Below are positions 27,960 to 36,456 of a DNA stretch of 64,000 nucleotides, piece by piece. The notes beneath the pieces are model-generated. The model had not been told where the DNA came from. It was given only the letters and a program-made list of their open reading frames with translations, and did not search any database. Each line of letters starts with the position of its first letter. The first letter of the stretch is position 1. A program made the translations under genes and the position numbers. Source of the stretch: Roseiarcus sp963835885 (GTDB taxonomy: Bacteria; Pseudomonadota; Alphaproteobacteria; Rhizobiales; Beijerinckiaceae); NCBI GenBank assembly GCA_963835885.1, contig CAWIHF010000026.1:1-64000 (forward strand), in the 5' to 3' direction.

Positions 27960-29492
27960 ATGATGCACGGGGACGAGGGGTCAAACTCCGCCATAGTAGC
28001 CGTGAAGCGGACGAACGAGGCCGGGCGACCGGCCGAGGAGTTCGTGGAGCCAAGGGCGGGGGCCCAGGAGAACGCGGAACAGGACGGCACGCCCCGGACA
28101 CCGAGCCGGCAAGGCGCGTCCCACGGCCTGGACCGCGTACGGCAAACGGCAAGGCTGAAGAAGGAGGAACGGTTCACCGCGCTCCTGCACCACATCGACG
28201 CCGACCAGCTTCGGGAAGCCTACTTCGCGCTCAAGCGCGAGGCGGCCCCCGGCGTTGATGGCGTGACGTGGGAGGATTACGGCCATGATCTCGAGGTTCG
28301 CCTCGAGGACCTGCACGGCCGAATCCACCGGGGAGCCTACCGGGCGCAACCGTCGCGGCGTCGGTATATCCCGAAGCCCGACGGGCGGCAGCGCCCGCTC
28401 GGCATCGCCGCGCTGGAGGACAAGATCGTCCAGCGCGCGCTGGTCGAGGTGCTGAATGCGGTTTACGAGGAGGACTTCCTCGGATTCTCGTATGGGTTTC
28501 GCCCCGGACGCGGCCAGCATGACGCGCTGGACGCGCGATGGGTCGGAATCGACAGCACGAGGGTGAACTGGGTGCTGGACGCCGACATTGCGGGGTTCTT
28601 CGATGCGGTCGAGCACGCTTGGCTGATCCGCTTCGTCGAGCATCGCATCGGCGACCGGCGGGTGATCCGCCTGATCCGCAAATGGCTGAAGGCCGGGGTG
28701 ATGGAAGACGGGCAGGTGACGCCGACGGGGACCGGAACGCCGCAAGGCGCGGTGATCTCACCCCTGCTGGCGAACATCTACCTGCATTACGTCTTCGACC
28801 TCTGGGCGCAACAATGGCGAGAACGCCACGCCCAAGGCGCCGTCATCCTCGTGCGTTACGCCGACGACATCGTCGCCGGCTTCGAGCACAAGGCCGACGC
28901 CGAGCGGTTCCGGGCGGAGCTGAACGAGCGGATGGCGCGGTTCGCGCTCACGCTGCATCAGGAAAAGACGCGCCTCATCGAGTTCGGCCGCTCTGCGGCG
29001 GCGAACCGCGAGCGGCGCGGCCTGGGCAAGCCGGAGAGTTTCAACTTCCTGGGCTTCACGCATATCTGCGGACGCACCCGGCGCGGCGGCTTCCTGCTTC
29101 GGCGGCAGTCGCGACGCGACCGGATGCGCGCCAAGCTGCATGAACTCAAGGAGGAACTCCGACGGCGGCGGCACTCGCCGATCCCCGAACAGGGACGATG
29201 GCTGCGACGCGTGGTCGCCGGCTGGTATAATTACCACGCCGTGCCCACCAACATCGCGGCCCTGAGCGCCTTCCAGCATCATGTCGGAAACTTGTCGCGG
29301 CGCGCGCTCCAGCGCCGAAGCCAGAGGGACTGCACGACGTGGGCGAAGATGCGCGGGATCATCGACCGTTGGCTGCCCTCGCCACGCATCCTCCACCCGT
29401 GGCCTCGAATACGTTTCGCCGTCAAACATCCAAGGTGGGAGCCGGATGCCTTAATCGGGCCCGTCCGGTTCTGTGCGGGGGGCGCTCAGTAA
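27960..29492 (+). CDS. ltrA: Group II intron A reverse transcriptase/maturase
   Basis: Intron-encoded protein of about 510 residues that helps splicing and reverse-transcribes the intron lariat during retrohoming. RT blocks are ordered: RFTALLHHIDADQLREAYFALKREAAPGVDGVTWEDY (RT0/1), KPDGRQRPLGIAALEDKIVQRALVEVL (RT2), YGFRPGRGQHDALDA, the catalytic VRYADDIVAG, and FNFLGFTHICG. The maturase (X) domain is marked by WLRRVVAGWYNYHAVPTN. No HNH endonuclease domain is present. ATG at 27960/27963 is preferred; the reading frame upstream is structured intron RNA. It resembles the intron C protein more than B and D. Confidence 0.9.
   Translation: MMHGDEGSNSAIVAVKRTNEAGRPAEEFVEPRAGAQENAEQDGTPRTPSRQGASHGLDRVRQTARLKKEERFTALLHHIDADQLREAYFALKREAAPGVDGVTWEDYGHDLEVRLEDLHGRIHRGAYRAQPSRRRYIPKPDGRQRPLGIAALEDKIVQRALVEVLNAVYEEDFLGFSYGFRPGRGQHDALDARWVGIDSTRVNWVLDADIAGFFDAVEHAWLIRFVEHRIGDRRVIRLIRKWLKAGVMEDGQVTPTGTGTPQGAVISPLLANIYLHYVFDLWAQQWRERHAQGAVILVRYADDIVAGFEHKADAERFRAELNERMARFALTLHQEKTRLIEFGRSAAANRERRGLGKPESFNFLGFTHICGRTRRGGFLLRRQSRRDRMRAKLHELKEELRRRRHSPIPEQGRWLRRVVAGWYNYHAVPTNIAALSAFQHHVGNLSRRALQRRSQRDCTTWAKMRGIIDRWLPSPRILHPWPRIRFAVKHPRWEPDALIGPVRFCAGGAQ
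29439..29471 (+). ncRNA. Domain V of group II intron A
   Basis: A 33-base hairpin with the pairing GAGCCGGA / TCCGGTTC, the most conserved group II intron element, 40 bases from the 3' end. Confidence 0.8.
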
Positions 29493-30007
29493 TGAGCGTC
29501 CCTACCGCGATCTTGCAGTGCGCCCCGAAGGCGCGTGTTGCTAGTGGAGGGAGGTTCCACCCGGATAATTGTCGATGAGTCCGGTAGCTGACGAGCGGTT
29601 CGGCTGGGTGACTGGCTGGGCCGAAGCCTCGTGACAAAGGCCGCCTTGGGCGGTTGAGCGATCCGGCGGGCCGTAACGCGAGTGATAGCCTGAGCAGGCC
29701 TCGAAAGAACCAATGCGGACGCCGACCCACCTGCATGTTTGGGGAAGGCCGCACGAACAGGCAAGCCATCGACGCATGCCCCTGTTCGGTCCGCCGGGGT
29801 AATGGGCACGGCACGTTGGAACGGCGACACGGGTAATCGGGGGAGACCCGTCCGGTTGGAGGTCGCATCTCCACCACCGCTTTCAGGCGGTGGGCCGGGC
29901 GGGAGTCGGACAGGATCGTACGACCTGTGAGGCCGGGTAATTCCGGCGGAGGAAAGGGCCCTGACTTCTGGTGCGCTTTCGAAGCTGGCGAGGAAGGGGG
30001 ATTGGCG

Positions 30008-31330
30008 ATGAGCCTTGCAACGCCCGACAAGATCAGGAGCCTGCAGAGAAAGCTCTATTGCAAAGCGAAGGCGGAGCCCGCCTTCCGCTTCTACATCCTC
30101 TACGACAAGATCTGCCGCGAGGACATTCTTCGGCACGCCTATGCGTTGGCCCGCGACAATGCGGGAGCGCCGGGCGTCGACGGGGTGAGCTTCGAGCAGA
30201 TTGACGCGTCGGGCGTGGAAGCATGGCTGGCGGGCCTGCGCGAGGACCTCGTTTCGAAGACGTATCGGCCCGATCCGGTGCGGCGGGCGATGATCCCCAA
30301 GCCGGGCGGCGGCGAACGTCCGCTCGGCATCCCGACGATCCGGGATCGGGTGGTCCAAACCGCCGCCAAGATCGTGCTGGAGCCGATCTTCGAAGCGGAC
30401 TTCGAGGGCAGTGCTTATGGCTATCGGCCGCGTCGCAACGCGGTCGACGCCGTCAAGGAAACGCACCGGCTGCTTTGCCGGGGCTATACCGACGTTGTCG
30501 ACGCCGATCTGTCGAAATACTTCGACACGATCCCGCATTCGGACCTCCTAAAGTCGGTGGCCCGACGCATCGTCGACCGGCAGGTGCTGCATCTGATCAA
30601 GATGTGGTTGCAGGCCCCGGTCGAAGAGCGGGACGGCGACGGGAAGCGGCGCATGAGTGGGGGCAAGGGCAATAGGCGCGGCACGCCTCAGGGCGGCGTC
30701 GTCAGCCCGTTGCTGGCCAACATCTACATGAACCGCTTTCTGAAGCATTGGCGGCTCGGCGGATGCGGCGAAGCCTTTCGTGCGCAGGTCGTCTCTTACG
30801 CCGACGATTTCGTCATCCTCAGTCGCGGCTTCGCGCCGGAGGCGCTGGCCTGGACCAGGGCAGTCATGACGAAACTCGGGTTGACGCTCAATGAAGCGAA
30901 GACCTCGGTCAAGGACGCACGGCGGCAAGGCTTCGATTTCCTTGGCTACACGCTGGGGCCGCGCCACCTTCCCAAAGGAGGCCGCTGGTATCTCGGCGCA
31001 AGCCCGTCCAGGAAGAGCGTGCTGCGGATCAAGACCAAGGTCAGAGGTCTGCTGAGGCCGGGAAACATGGGCGCGTGGCCGGATTTGCGCAAGCGGCTGA
31101 ACCGGCTTCTGGCCGGATGGGCGGCGTACTTCTCGCACGGAACCTGCGCCCCGGCCTATGAAGCCGTCGACCGACAAGTCTACGACCGCGTGCGGCACTT
31201 CCTGCGCAGACGGCACAAAGTGAAAGGGCGCGGCACGAAACAGTTTTCGCGGGAGCATGTCTTCGGCGAACTGCAAGTGTTGCGGCTTAGACGCGTGCAC
31301 GCAGCGCCGCCGCCGTGGGCTATGCGATGA
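30008..31330 (+). CDS. ltrA: Group II intron B reverse transcriptase/maturase
   Basis: A 440-residue intron-encoded protein starting at ATG 30008 after a GGAAGGGGG site. RT motifs: LRHAYALARDNAGAPGVDGVSFEQI, KPGGGERPLGIPTIRDRVVQTAAKIVLEPIFEADF, YGYRPRRNAVDAVKE, GTPQGGVVSPLLANIYMN, the catalytic VSYADDFVIL, and FDFLGYTLG. The X domain is seen as LNRLLAGWAAYFSHGT. No endonuclease domain. It groups with the intron D protein by its opening (YCKAKAEPAFRFYILYDKI versus YVKAKAETSWKFWGLYVHV). The frame is intact. Confidence 0.92.
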   Translation: MSLATPDKIRSLQRKLYCKAKAEPAFRFYILYDKICREDILRHAYALARDNAGAPGVDGVSFEQIDASGVEAWLAGLREDLVSKTYRPDPVRRAMIPKPGGGERPLGIPTIRDRVVQTAAKIVLEPIFEADFEGSAYGYRPRRNAVDAVKETHRLLCRGYTDVVDADLSKYFDTIPHSDLLKSVARRIVDRQVLHLIKMWLQAPVEERDGDGKRRMSGGKGNRRGTPQGGVVSPLLANIYMNRFLKHWRLGGCGEAFRAQVVSYADDFVILSRGFAPEALAWTRAVMTKLGLTLNEAKTSVKDARRQGFDFLGYTLGPRHLPKGGRWYLGASPSRKSVLRIKTKVRGLLRPGNMGAWPDLRKRLNRLLAGWAAYFSHGTCAPAYEAVDRQVYDRVRHFLRRRHKVKGRGTKQFSREHVFGELQVLRLRRVHAAPPPWAMR

Positions 31331-31781
31331 AGCCAGTCGGAAAGCCGGATGCGGGGTGCGAGAGGAAAGCTGGAGTGAGCTTGCCAGTGAAAGTCTGGTC
31401 CGTTCAAAGCCGAGCAGGCAGGACGGGAGCGAGTTCTTGCGGGCGTCGCGGCGACGCGGGGTCTGAAGCGTAGACAGCGGTTGGACGGGGTGGACGGGTG
31501 TGAATTGATTCCCGAAATCGGCATGTTGCGGAGGCAGAGCTGGCGCCCGCACCAGCGAAAGCCGCACATCCTATCTCGCCATGCGAGAGATTGGATGCTC
31601 CGCCGGGGGCTTGGACCACGTCACGGCCAAAAGGCCCATTCCGGAACCTATGAGACCCATCAGCATCCGCCGGCGGTCTCCGGCGGGGGCGGCGAGCGAG
31701 GGACGACCATAGTTCGCCGCACCGCGGATGGGAGTCGGACCGCTCCATACTATCGATGAAGTCGCCGAAGGAAACGAGGCG

Positions 31782-33152
31782 ATGGAGAAAAGGGAGCGGC
31801 AGGAAGGGATCACGACGGGGCAGGCGAAGGGCCGGACACAGCGCTGGCAATCCTTGCAGCCGAACCTCGCACGTGTGAACGAGGCGGCCAGACGTTCTGG
31901 CCAGACCCGGTTCACGGCGCTGCTGCATCACATCGACGTCGGGGCGCTCGAACGGGCGTTCCAGCGGCAGAGACGTGCGGCCAGTCCAGGCGTCGATCGG
32001 GTGACGGTGGAGGACTACGAGCGGAATTTGGAGGCCAATCTCCAGCGTCTGCACAAAAGGGTCCACAGCGGGCAGTACTGGCCCAAGCCGGTTCGCCGCA
32101 CCTACATCCCGAAAGCTGACGGCAATCTGCGTCCGCTCGGCATTCCGACACTGGAGGACAAGATCGTCCAGGGCGCGGTGGCCGAGGTGCTGAATGCCGT
32201 CTACGAGGCCGACTTTGTGGGATTCAGCCACGGCTTTCGTCCTGGCCGAAGTCCGCATTCGGCCTTGGCAGCCCTGGACAAGGCCTTGATGACGCAACGC
32301 GTGAACTTCGTGCTCGATGTCGACATCCGCACCTTCTTCAATTCCGTCGACCACGGATGGCTGATGCGGATGCTGGCGCACAGGATCGCCGACTCTCGGG
32401 TGCTTCGCTTGATCGAGCGATGGCTTGCGGCCGGTGTCCTCGAGAGCGGCCAATGGAGAGCGGTGGAGGCAGGCACGCCGCAAGGATCGGGGATCAGCCC
32501 GATCCTCGCCAATGTGTTCCTCCACTACGTCGTCGACCTCTGGGTCCAGCAGTGGCGAAGACGCCGGGCAGCCGGGCAGGTGATCGTCTGCAGGTACGCG
32601 GACGATATGGTCCTCGGCTGCGAGTTCGAGACGGATGGGAAGCAACTCCTCGCGGACCTCAAGGACAGGCTGGCGCAGTTCGGCCTGTCGCTCCACGAGG
32701 GCAAGACCCGGCTGATCGAGTTCGGGCGGTTTGCCGCCTGCAACCGAGCGGCCGCCGGGCAGCGACGCCCGGAGACCTTCGACTTTCTGGGCTTCACGCA
32801 CTACTGCGGCAAAACCAGACGGAACAAGTTCATGGTCAAGCGGAAGACGCAGGCCAAGCGCCTGGTCCGAAAGCTGAAGGCAATCCGAGACGAGATGCAG
32901 CGCCGCATGCATGCTCCCGTGCGGGAGCAGCACCGGTGGCTGCGTCAAGTGCTGAACGGTCACTATCAGTACTTCGGCGTGATCTTCAACTATCGATCAT
33001 TGCGCGTGTTCAAGGACTGCGTCGTCAGGCTATGGCGCAAGGCGCTCGGCAAACGCAGCCAAAAGGGCCGCATGAACTGGGTGACCTACCGCCAACTCCT
33101 GAAGACCTTCCCCCTACCGGAACCGGCGATCCATCAGGCATGGCGGCAATGA
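31782..33152 (+). CDS. ltrA: Group II intron C reverse transcriptase/maturase
   Basis: A 456-residue intron-encoded protein from ATG 31782 (MEKRERQEG). Motifs: RFTALLHHIDVGALERAFQRQRRAASPGVDRVTVEDY, KADGNLRPLGIPTLEDKIVQGAVAEVLNAVYEADF, HGFRPGRSPHSALAALDK, GTPQGSGISPILANVFLHY, the catalytic CRYADDMVLG, and FDFLGFTHYCGKTRR. The maturase region includes HRWLRQVLNGHYQYFGVIFN. No HNH domain. It is of the same subtype as the intron A protein but clearly diverged, so the two introns are not recent duplicates. Intact. Confidence 0.92.
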   Translation: MEKRERQEGITTGQAKGRTQRWQSLQPNLARVNEAARRSGQTRFTALLHHIDVGALERAFQRQRRAASPGVDRVTVEDYERNLEANLQRLHKRVHSGQYWPKPVRRTYIPKADGNLRPLGIPTLEDKIVQGAVAEVLNAVYEADFVGFSHGFRPGRSPHSALAALDKALMTQRVNFVLDVDIRTFFNSVDHGWLMRMLAHRIADSRVLRLIERWLAAGVLESGQWRAVEAGTPQGSGISPILANVFLHYVVDLWVQQWRRRRAAGQVIVCRYADDMVLGCEFETDGKQLLADLKDRLAQFGLSLHEGKTRLIEFGRFAACNRAAAGQRRPETFDFLGFTHYCGKTRRNKFMVKRKTQAKRLVRKLKAIRDEMQRRMHAPVREQHRWLRQVLNGHYQYFGVIFNYRSLRVFKDCVVRLWRKALGKRSQKGRMNWVTYRQLLKTFPLPEPAIHQAWRQ

Positions 33153-33178
33153 TCAACTCGCCTCGGGTCCTTTCTGAA

Positions 33179-33211
33179 GAGCCCACTGCGGTAACGCCGC
33201 ACGGTGGGATC
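33179..33211 (+). ncRNA. Domain V of group II intron C
   Basis: A 33-base hairpin pairing GAGCCCAC with GTGGGATC, 38 bases before the intron 3' end. Confidence 0.8.
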
Positions 33212-33781
33212 TGTGGGGGCGAAAGCCAGCAATGGCTGAGCTACCCGACAAATCCGCACGTCCGGGTGTGTGTCCAGCGAAGGCTGGCATGTTCAGCAGG
33301 AGAAAGGCCTGCCGGGGCAAGAGTCAGGAGCCCCGTAGTTTGGATAGCAGGGTGGCGGGAAACCAAAACTCTGAAGCCTATCGACAACGTCTCCCTCGGG
33401 AAGACGACGAGTCACCGGGCCGTAACGACAGTGAACGCGAAAGTGGCCTCGAAAGTGCGTAGCCCCGAAGGCCGAGCCCTCATCCGGAGGGCGAAGGCAG
33501 CATGGGGAGCCGAAATCTGACCGATGCGGCTCCTTCACTTCGGCGGGGTGGAAGCGACAGCACGGTGGCAAGGACATGCCGAGCAACTGGAGAAGCCCTC
33601 CTCGTCCCGGCGCGAAATCGCCGGAGCAGGATCGATCGTATAACCGGCTCAACCGGGAAGTCGATCAAAGGCGAGAGGGTGACGGATGGGTTCGTAGTAG
33701 CGTTGAGGCGGGGTAACGCCCGTGGAGCGAAGGAGCCCTGCTGTTTGTAACGTCTCTGACCACAAGGAAGGCAAGGACGAG

Positions 33782-35083
33782 ATGACAAAGGCGTCCATCG
33801 ATTTGCAGGACCTGAGGCGGAGAATATACGTCAAGGCGAAGGCTGAGACGTCCTGGAAGTTCTGGGGATTGTACGTCCATGTCTGCAAGCTGGAAACGTT
33901 ACGCGAGGCGTATGCGCTGGCCAAAAAGAACGATGGGGCTCCGGGAAGTGACGGGGTCACCTTCGAGGCTATCGAAGCGCAGGGCGTAGAGGCTTTCCTC
34001 GAGCAGATCGCGGACGAACTGGTCGGGCGCTGCTATGCGCCGTTGCCGGCCCGGAGGCAGGAAATTCCGAAGGATGGCGGCAAGGTCCGCGTCCTTTCGA
34101 TTCCTGCGATCCGCGACCGGGTGGTGCAGGGGGCGCTCAAGCTCATATTGGAACCGATCTTCGAGGCGGACTTCCAACCGGGGTCGTTCGGATACCGACC
34201 GCAACGGACAGCTCATGAAGCAGTGGACCGCGTGGCGCGAGCGATCGTTCAGCACCAGACGCGCGTCATCGACATCGACTTGCGCAGCTATTTCGACAAT
34301 GTCCGGCACGATCGGCTGTTGGCGAAAGTAGCCCAGCGCGTGGACGATGCCGACGTGATGCACCTGCTGAAGGTCATGCTCAAAGCCGGCGGGAAACAGG
34401 GCGTTCCGCAGGGCGGGGTGATTTCGCCGCTGCTCAGCAACATCTACCTCACCGAGGTTGACAGGATGCTGGAGCGGGCGAAGGAGGCCACGCGCTACGG
34501 CAAGTACACCTCCGTCGAATACGCGAAATTCGCTGACGACCTGGTGATCTTGATCGACGCCCACCAGCGACATGACTGGCTGATGGCGGCGGTGGAGAAA
34601 CGGCTGCGGGAGGAACTGGCCGAGCTGCAGGTCGAAATCAACGAAGAAAAGAGTCGAATCGTGGACCTCCGCCGAGGCGAGAGCTTCGGCTTTCTGGGGT
34701 TCGACTTCCGCCGAGTGCGTAGCCTGCGGGGCGCATGGCGCGCCCACTACACGCCCAAGCTCAAAAAGCGGACGGCGCTGCTACGCAAGCTCAAGGATGT
34801 GTTCCGCCGCCACCAATCGCAACCGGTTGATCGGGTCGTAAAGTTGATCAACCCGGTGCTGCACGGTTGGGTGAACTACTTTGCGGTGGGACACGCCAGC
34901 GAGTGCTTCGGCTTCGTGAAAGACTGGGTGGAACAGAAGATCAGGCGCCATTTGATGCGAGCCCGGAACCGAAAGGGCTTCGGCTGGACGCAGTGGAGTA
35001 GGGGATGGCTGTACCAAACTCTGAAGCTGTTTAATGGCTACCGAGTGGTTCGACCAACGCCGAAAGCCGCTCCGGCAGGATAG
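33782..35083 (+). CDS. ltrA: Group II intron D reverse transcriptase/maturase
   Basis: A 433-residue intron-encoded protein from ATG 33782, with GGACGAG upstream. Motifs: LREAYALAKKNDGAPGSDGVTFEAIEAQG, RVLSIPAIRDRVVQGALKLILEPIFEADF, FGYRPQRTAHEAVDRV, QGVPQGGVISPLLSNIYLTEVD and FGFLGFDFRRV; the X domain is LINPVLHGWVNYFAVGHASECF. The catalytic box reads FADD rather than YADD (AKFADDLVIL), a variant known in some active bacterial intron RTs. No endonuclease domain. Related to the intron B protein. Intact frame. Confidence 0.92.
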   Translation: MTKASIDLQDLRRRIYVKAKAETSWKFWGLYVHVCKLETLREAYALAKKNDGAPGSDGVTFEAIEAQGVEAFLEQIADELVGRCYAPLPARRQEIPKDGGKVRVLSIPAIRDRVVQGALKLILEPIFEADFQPGSFGYRPQRTAHEAVDRVARAIVQHQTRVIDIDLRSYFDNVRHDRLLAKVAQRVDDADVMHLLKVMLKAGGKQGVPQGGVISPLLSNIYLTEVDRMLERAKEATRYGKYTSVEYAKFADDLVILIDAHQRHDWLMAAVEKRLREELAELQVEINEEKSRIVDLRRGESFGFLGFDFRRVRSLRGAWRAHYTPKLKKRTALLRKLKDVFRRHQSQPVDRVVKLINPVLHGWVNYFAVGHASECFGFVKDWVEQKIRRHLMRARNRKGFGWTQWSRGWLYQTLKLFNGYRVVRPTPKAAPAG

Positions 35084-35115
35084 GTCCCATAATCCTTGAG
35101 GCGAAGCAAACAGGA

Positions 35116-35148
35116 GAGCGCAGTGCGGGAAATCCGCATGCTGCGTTC
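35116..35148 (+). ncRNA. Domain V of group II intron D
   Basis: A 33-base hairpin with GAGCGCAGTGCGG, a GAAA loop and CCGCATGCTGCGTTC, the standard domain V form. Confidence 0.8.
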
Positions 35149-35356
35149 GACGAGGCGGAGGCTGGAAACGTGGCATGGCCGAGATGGTGTGACACTCGCA
35201 GACGAAAGAGCGAGCCAACAGGGAACACAAACTTCGGCCTAAACCGGCGCGCCAGTCCCCGATCCTACTGATGAGCGGGGAAGGGAAACGGAGCCATTGG
35301 CCATGCGCCTCAATGCCACCGCGCCCTTCCTCGACTCTACTATTTCTCCGCTGCGG

Positions 35357-35379
35357 GCGATTGTCCTCGCGACGATCGC
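35357..35379. repeat. REP-like hairpin of RAYT copy 1
   Basis: GCGATTGTCCTCGCGACGATCGC can form a nine-base-pair stem (one G-T) around a five-base loop, 17 bases before the transposase start. The same hairpin precedes copies 3 and 4. Confidence 0.65.
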
Positions 35380-35396
35380 CTCTTCAAGGAGCCTCC

Positions 35397-36102
35397 ATGT
35401 CCCGCATCGGCCGGTTTGTCGTTCCCGATCTGCCGCATCATGTGACACAGCGCGGCAACCGGCGCGAAAAGGTGTTTTTCGGCGACGACGACTACTTCGC
35501 TCTATCGCGATCTCCTCGCCGAGGCCTGCCGGCGCGAGGGGGTGGCGGTGTGGGCCTATTGCCTGATGCCGAACCACGTCCACCTGATCCTGACGCCGCG
35601 GACGCCGGAGGGTCTCGGGCGGGCGCTCGGCAAGGCGCATCGGCGCTATTCGGCCTTCGTCAACGCGCGGATGCGGGTGACCGGCCATCTTTTTCAGGCG
35701 CGCTTTTCCTCGGTGGTGATGGACGAGGACCATTTGATGGCGGCGGCGCGCTATGTCGCGCTGAACCCGGTCCGGGCGAAGCTCGTCGCGAAGCCCGAGG
35801 ATTGGCCGCGGTCGAGCGTCGGCGCCCATCTTGCCGGGCGCGACGACGGGCTGATCGAGGGCGCGCCCTTGCTCGAGCGGTGCGGCGGGCGCTTCGCCGA
35901 TCTCATCGCCGAAGAGCCCGATCCCGCAAGGATCGCCGCGCTGCGCGCCGCCGAGACGATCGGCCGCCCGCTCGGCGCCGCCGCCTTCCTCGACCGCCTC
36001 GCGGCGCTGACCGGGCGCGATCCGCGGCCAGGCAAGCGCGGGCGCAAGAGCCGCGCGGCGCGAGCGGTCGAGGAGGGAGTGCATCGCCGCGGAAAGAAAT
36101 AG
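35397..36102 (+). CDS. REP-associated tyrosine transposase (RAYT), copy 1, frameshifted
   Basis: A single-strand HUH/Y1 transposase related to the IS200/IS605 enzymes. From ATG 35397 it begins SRIGRFVVPDLPHHVTQRGNRREKVFFGDDDY. A one-base insertion near 35495 (TACTTCGCTC versus TACGCGCTC in copy 4) moves the frame; the rest reads VWAYCLMPNHVHLILTP with the HUH motif HVH, FQARFSSVVMDEDHLMAAARYVALNPVRAKLV with the candidate catalytic Tyr, and a basic C-terminal tail. The repaired length is about 234 residues as in copy 4. Its mobile element also hosts the group II introns. Confidence 0.85.
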
Positions 36103-36366
36103 TGTAAATATGCAAGTGTCACTGTTTGTGGCCAGAAAGGCGACGGGGTCGCATATCGATGATAGGAACGCGGCCATTTCGAGGCGCTGTCGGCTTGGCC
36201 CTCTGCGACATCGGCCGCCGCGATCCGGTATGCCGCCTTACGTCGATTCCGGCCGTCCCTTTCGCGCAAACACTGGCGCGTGGCCCAGACGTAGGTTTTA
36301 CGGTCAGCGGCATCAATCATAAAATGACCGCCTTGGAATCTGCGGCGTTGTGCCGTTCTTCGCGGC

Positions 36367-36456
36367 ATGATGTCTAAAAGAAGAGGAGAGGCTGAGAAGG
36401 CGGAGTTCAGACGATTGGTTGAGAAGCCGAAAGATAGCAACGGAGGAGAACCATAA
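36367..36456 (+). CDS. Very small ORF coupled to the next gene
   Basis: A 29-codon frame starting with two ATG codons (MMSKRRGEAEKAEFRRLVEK), strongly basic and acidic, with no recognised domain. Its stop overlaps the start of the next gene as TAATG, suggesting translational coupling. The local base composition is AT-richer than the surroundings. The ribosome site for this ORF itself is weak, so it could be only a leader frame. Confidence 0.35.
   Translation: MMSKRRGEAEKAEFRRLVEKPKDSNGGEP

Larger units (their letters stand above)
27607..29511 (+). mobile_element. Group II intron A
   Basis: Starts with GTGCGCCGGGG, carries an intron-encoded reverse transcriptase, and has a 33-base domain V hairpin at 29439-29471 (GAGCCGGATGCC ... 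GTCCGGTTC). A domain VI-like stem follows and ends in CCCTACCGCGAT. The length of 1905 bases is close to the other three introns. Boundaries are set by restoring the RAYT terminal repeat across the insertion. Confidence 0.85.
31356..33249 (+). mobile_element. Group II intron C, nested in domain V of intron B
   Basis: Starts GTGCGAGAGG and ends CTACCCGAC; removal rejoins intron B domain V as AAAGCCGGATGCGGG plus AAATCCGCACGTCCGG. It has its own domain V at 33179-33211 (GAGCCCACTGCGG ... GGTGGGATC) and RT gene. Length 1894 bases. The 3' end motif CTACCCGAC parallels CTACCGCGAT of intron A. Confidence 0.85.
33268..35244 (+). mobile_element. Group II intron D, nested in the 3' part of intron B
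   Basis: Starts GTGTGTCCAGCGAAGGCTGGCATG, which aligns in shape with the 5' end of intron B, just after the intron B domain V. Its own domain V is at 35116-35148. The 3' end is not certain: CCTAAAC at 35244 gives a tail like that of intron B, but ends nearer 35193-35219 are possible. Confidence 0.65.
29518..35340 (+). mobile_element. Group II intron B, outer intron of a twintron
   Basis: Begins with GTGCGCCCCGAAGGCGCG six bases after intron A and ends with GACTCTAC before TATTTCTCCG, as judged by restoring the RAYT terminal repeat. Its domain V is split: the 5' strand (AAAGCCGGATGCGGG, 31341-31355) and the 3' strand (AAATCCGCACGTCCGG, 33250-33265) are separated by intron C. Intron D follows directly after the 3' strand. 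Without the nested introns, B is about 1.95 kb, the size of the others. Confidence 0.75.
27594..36126 (+). mobile_element. RAYT element, copy 1, with its left terminal repeat split by group II introns
   Basis: The left terminal repeat of the intact RAYT copy at 47.7 kb reads GGTGACACTTGCATCTTTCC. Here the same repeat is found in three pieces: GGTGACG ending at 27606, CTTGCA at 29512-29517, and TATTTCTCCG from 35341, giving GGTGACGCTTGCATATTTC when joined. The gaps are filled by group II introns. Downstream follow the REP-like hairpin, the transposase gene and the right terminal repeat (AAATATGCAAGTGTCACTG, ending near 36126). Confidence 0.75.

Noticed and set aside
29505..29506. Intron A ending at CCCTAC (29505)
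   Set aside because: Ending at CCGCGAT (29511) restores the RAYT repeat and matches the tail of intron C (CTACCCGAC).
35187..35200. GTGACACTCGCAG as the left end of RAYT copy 1
   Set aside because: It resembles the RAYT terminal repeat, but the three-piece repeat around introns A and B (GGTGACG, CTTGCA, TATTTC) fits better and also explains the intron borders.
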